Shown here: positions 5,015-6,377 of the stretch, piece after piece
How the letters are laid out: each line of letters starts with the position of its first letter
Numbering within the stretch: the stretch's first letter is position 1
NCBI GenBank assembly: GCA_002441055.1
Contig: DJWR01000234.1
Location: forward strand, 1 to 6,377
Direction of reading: 5' to 3'
Source of the DNA: Caulobacteraceae bacterium UBA6225
GTDB taxonomy: Bacteria; Pseudomonadota; Alphaproteobacteria; Caulobacterales; Caulobacteraceae
Length of the DNA: 6,377 bases
Notes under the pieces: model-generated
The model's input: the letters and a program-made list of their open reading frames with translations, nothing else
The model's database searches: none
What the model was told of the DNA's origin: nothing
Position numbers and translations under genes: made by a program

Positions 5015-6377
5015 ATGGCGCGGGCGGCGCGAAAATCAGGTCTCGAGCTCGGGCTCTATATTGCTCGGCTCGCATGGACCCACCCTTTGACGGCGCGCCT
5101 GCGCGGCGGCGTGCTGGCCGCCGCCGGCGTGGCCGTGGCCCTGGCGCTCGCCACCTATAACGCCGCCGACCCCAGTCTGAACGCCGCGACGGGCCATGCG
5201 CCGCTGAATGTGCTGGGCCGCCCAGGCGCCGTTATCGCCGACATCGCCATCCAGTCCCTGGGGATGACAGCCGCCCTGATCGCGCTGTTGATGTTGTTGC
5301 TGGGTCTCTCCCGCGCCCTGTCGCCTGAGCCCGACGCCAGTCGGAGGGATCTGCGCCTGCGGGGGGCGGTGGGCCTGCTGGGGGTCCTGGCCCTGGCCGC
5401 TCTGCTGGCCTGGCCCGCGCCACCGGCGATCTGGCCCCTGGCCAAGGGGTTGGGCGGATTCTGGGGGCATGGAATTCTCTCGGCTCTGGCGGGCCTGCTC
5501 GACTTCGCCCGCATTCCAGCGTCTCGCCCCATCGCCGCCCTAAGCCTCGGCGTCGGCGGCGCAGCGGGCCTGGCCTTCGCCCTGGGTCTGCGGCGGCTAA
5601 ACCTGTCAGCCCTGGGCGAGGCGATGGCCCAGGCCCTGACCCCCCGTCCCAAGGTTGAGATTGAGCCGCCTGCGCCGCCGGCGCCCGCCCGGGCGGCCCG
5701 GGCCCGCCGCGCCGCCCAGGCGGCGGAAATCCCGCCCCAGGCGCTTGGGCAGGCGCCAGGCGTCGTTGCGCCAGTCATGGCGGAATCCTCGCCAGAGCCG
5801 GCCGATCCCGCGCCGGGCCTGGCCATCCGTGCGCCCAAGACCCCGCCCAGGGACTCCTCCCGCGAGACCCGCGAAAACCAGGGGGTGTTTGACTTCGTCC
5901 GGCCCGACGGCTTCTCGCTGCCCGAGCTCTCCATGCTGGCCAAGCCCAAGCCGCGGGCTGCGGCCTTCGACGAGGGCGCGCTTCGCCAGAACGCCCAGCT
6001 GCTGGAAGGGGTGCTGGCCGAGTTCGGCGTCCGCGGCCAGATCGACCAGATCCGCCCCGGCCCCGTGGTCACCCTCTATGAGCTGGTCCCTGCGCCTGGT
6101 GTGAAGTCGGCCCGGGTGGTGGCGCTTTCCGACGACATCGCCCGGTCCATGAGCGTGGCGGCCTGCCGGGTGGCCGTGGTGCCTGGCCGCAACGCCATCG
6201 GCATCGAGCTGCCCAACCAGAAGCGCGAGACCGTCTATCTGCGCGACCTGCTGGCCAGCCCCGAATACGAGCGCTCGACGCTCGCCCTGCCCATGGCGCT
6301 GGGGGAAAACATCGGCGGTGAGCCCTATATCGCCGACCTGTCGAAGATGCCCCACCTGCTGATCGCCGGCACCACCG
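5015..6377 (+). CDS. ftsK: DNA translocase FtsK, 5' part; motor C-terminal half and gamma domain lie beyond the right edge
   Basis: Divisome-anchored, ATP-driven hexameric DNA pump that moves the chromosome terminus through the septum and activates XerCD recombination at dif. The 454 complete codons contain hydrophobic membrane segments at about 31-48, 72-99, 114-134 and 172-192, as in the four-pass FtsK N-domain, then a Pro/Ala/Arg-rich linker (about 210-290). The motor alpha domain begins near 318 (DEGALRQNAQLLEGVLAEFGVRGQI) and continues through GPVVTLYELVPAPGVKSARV, IGIELPNQKRETVYLRD and LGENIGGEPYIADLSKMPHLLIAGTT; the window stops one or two residues into the Walker A loop (GTTGSGKS in the family). 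The linker is short compared with E. coli FtsK (hundreds of residues), as usual in alphaproteobacteria, where the whole protein is about 800 aa. There is no frameshift or stop through the right edge. The start is supported by GGGAGG upstream. Confidence 0.97.
   Translation, partial: MARAARKSGLELGLYIARLAWTHPLTARLRGGVLAAAGVAVALALATYNAADPSLNAATGHAPLNVLGRPGAVIADIAIQSLGMTAALIALLMLLLGLSRALSPEPDASRRDLRLRGAVGLLGVLALAALLAWPAPPAIWPLAKGLGGFWGHGILSALAGLLDFARIPASRPIAALSLGVGGAAGLAFALGLRRLNLSALGEAMAQALTPRPKVEIEPPAPPAPARAARARRAAQAAEIPPQALGQAPGVVAPVMAESSPEPADPAPGLAIRAPKTPPRDSSRETRENQGVFDFVRPDGFSLPELSMLAKPKPRAAAFDEGALRQNAQLLEGVLAEFGVRGQIDQIRPGPVVTLYELVPAPGVKSARVVALSDDIARSMSVAACRVAVVPGRNAIGIELPNQKRETVYLRDLLASPEYERSTLALPMALGENIGGEPYIADLSKMPHLLIAGTT

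Noticed and set aside
5155..6355. Long minus-strand open frames (about 305 and 249 codons) opposite ftsK.
   Set aside because: Compositional shadows of the GC-rich ftsK frame, which is continuous and matches FtsK from the start to the Walker A region.
1..6377. Search for CRISPR repeats, insertion-sequence ends, tRNA/rRNA genes, att sites and toxin-antitoxin pairs.
   Set aside because: No spaced direct repeats, transposase motifs, cloverleaf-like sequence or small paired genes were seen; the region reads as core chromosome.

Overview
The window is ordinary-looking chromosomal DNA from a GC-rich alphaproteobacterium, most likely a member of the Caulobacterales (Caulobacter, Phenylobacterium or a relative). 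The evidence is uniformly high GC, GC-rich third codon positions, Caulobacter-type DnaK, AlkB and FtsK sequences, dnaK next to alkB, and regulatory motifs that resemble Caulobacter ones: a TTAA-N7-TTAA-like CtrA box, GANTC sites and a GCTANAW-like -10. The genus cannot be fixed from sequence reading alone. I see no mobile element, CRISPR array, tRNA, rRNA or phage gene, and the genes share one base-composition style.

Layout, left to right. (1) 1-1397, minus: the first 465 codons of dnaK, running off the left edge. It is preceded by a near-canonical heat-shock (RpoH, sigma-32) promoter at 1536-1563 and a leader of about 130 nt. (2) 1574-2074, minus: a small stand-alone putative zinc metallopeptidase with an HELTH motif, of the 'Vgr-related' type. 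(3) 2095-2712, plus: alkB, the Fe(II)/2-oxoglutarate DNA and RNA demethylase, whose start lies only 20 bp from the divergent metallopeptidase start. (4) 2774-3661, plus: a dienelactone-hydrolase-family protein with a twin-arginine-type signal peptide. (5) 3735-4439, plus: a DUF502 membrane protein. (6) 4452-4880, minus: an unrecognised small protein with one hydrophobic N-terminal segment and a Pro/Ala/Glu-rich body, convergent with the DUF502 gene. (7) 5015-6377, plus: the first 454 codons of ftsK, cut off just at the Walker A motif of the motor domain. A 134-bp divergent spacer upstream of ftsK holds a CtrA-like box.

Functionally this is a housekeeping mixture of protein folding and heat shock (dnaK), alkylation repair (alkB), envelope proteins of unknown role (hydrolase, DUF502, small protein) and division-coupled chromosome segregation (ftsK). 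I do not see a new multi-gene system. The points most worth a second look are these: the 11-bp CCTATATGGGG element that may serve as -10 for both alkB and the metallopeptidase and would give almost leaderless mRNAs; the link between an HELTH metallopeptidase and the heat-shock locus; the uncharacterised small membrane protein paired with ftsK; and the candidate CtrA box upstream of ftsK.
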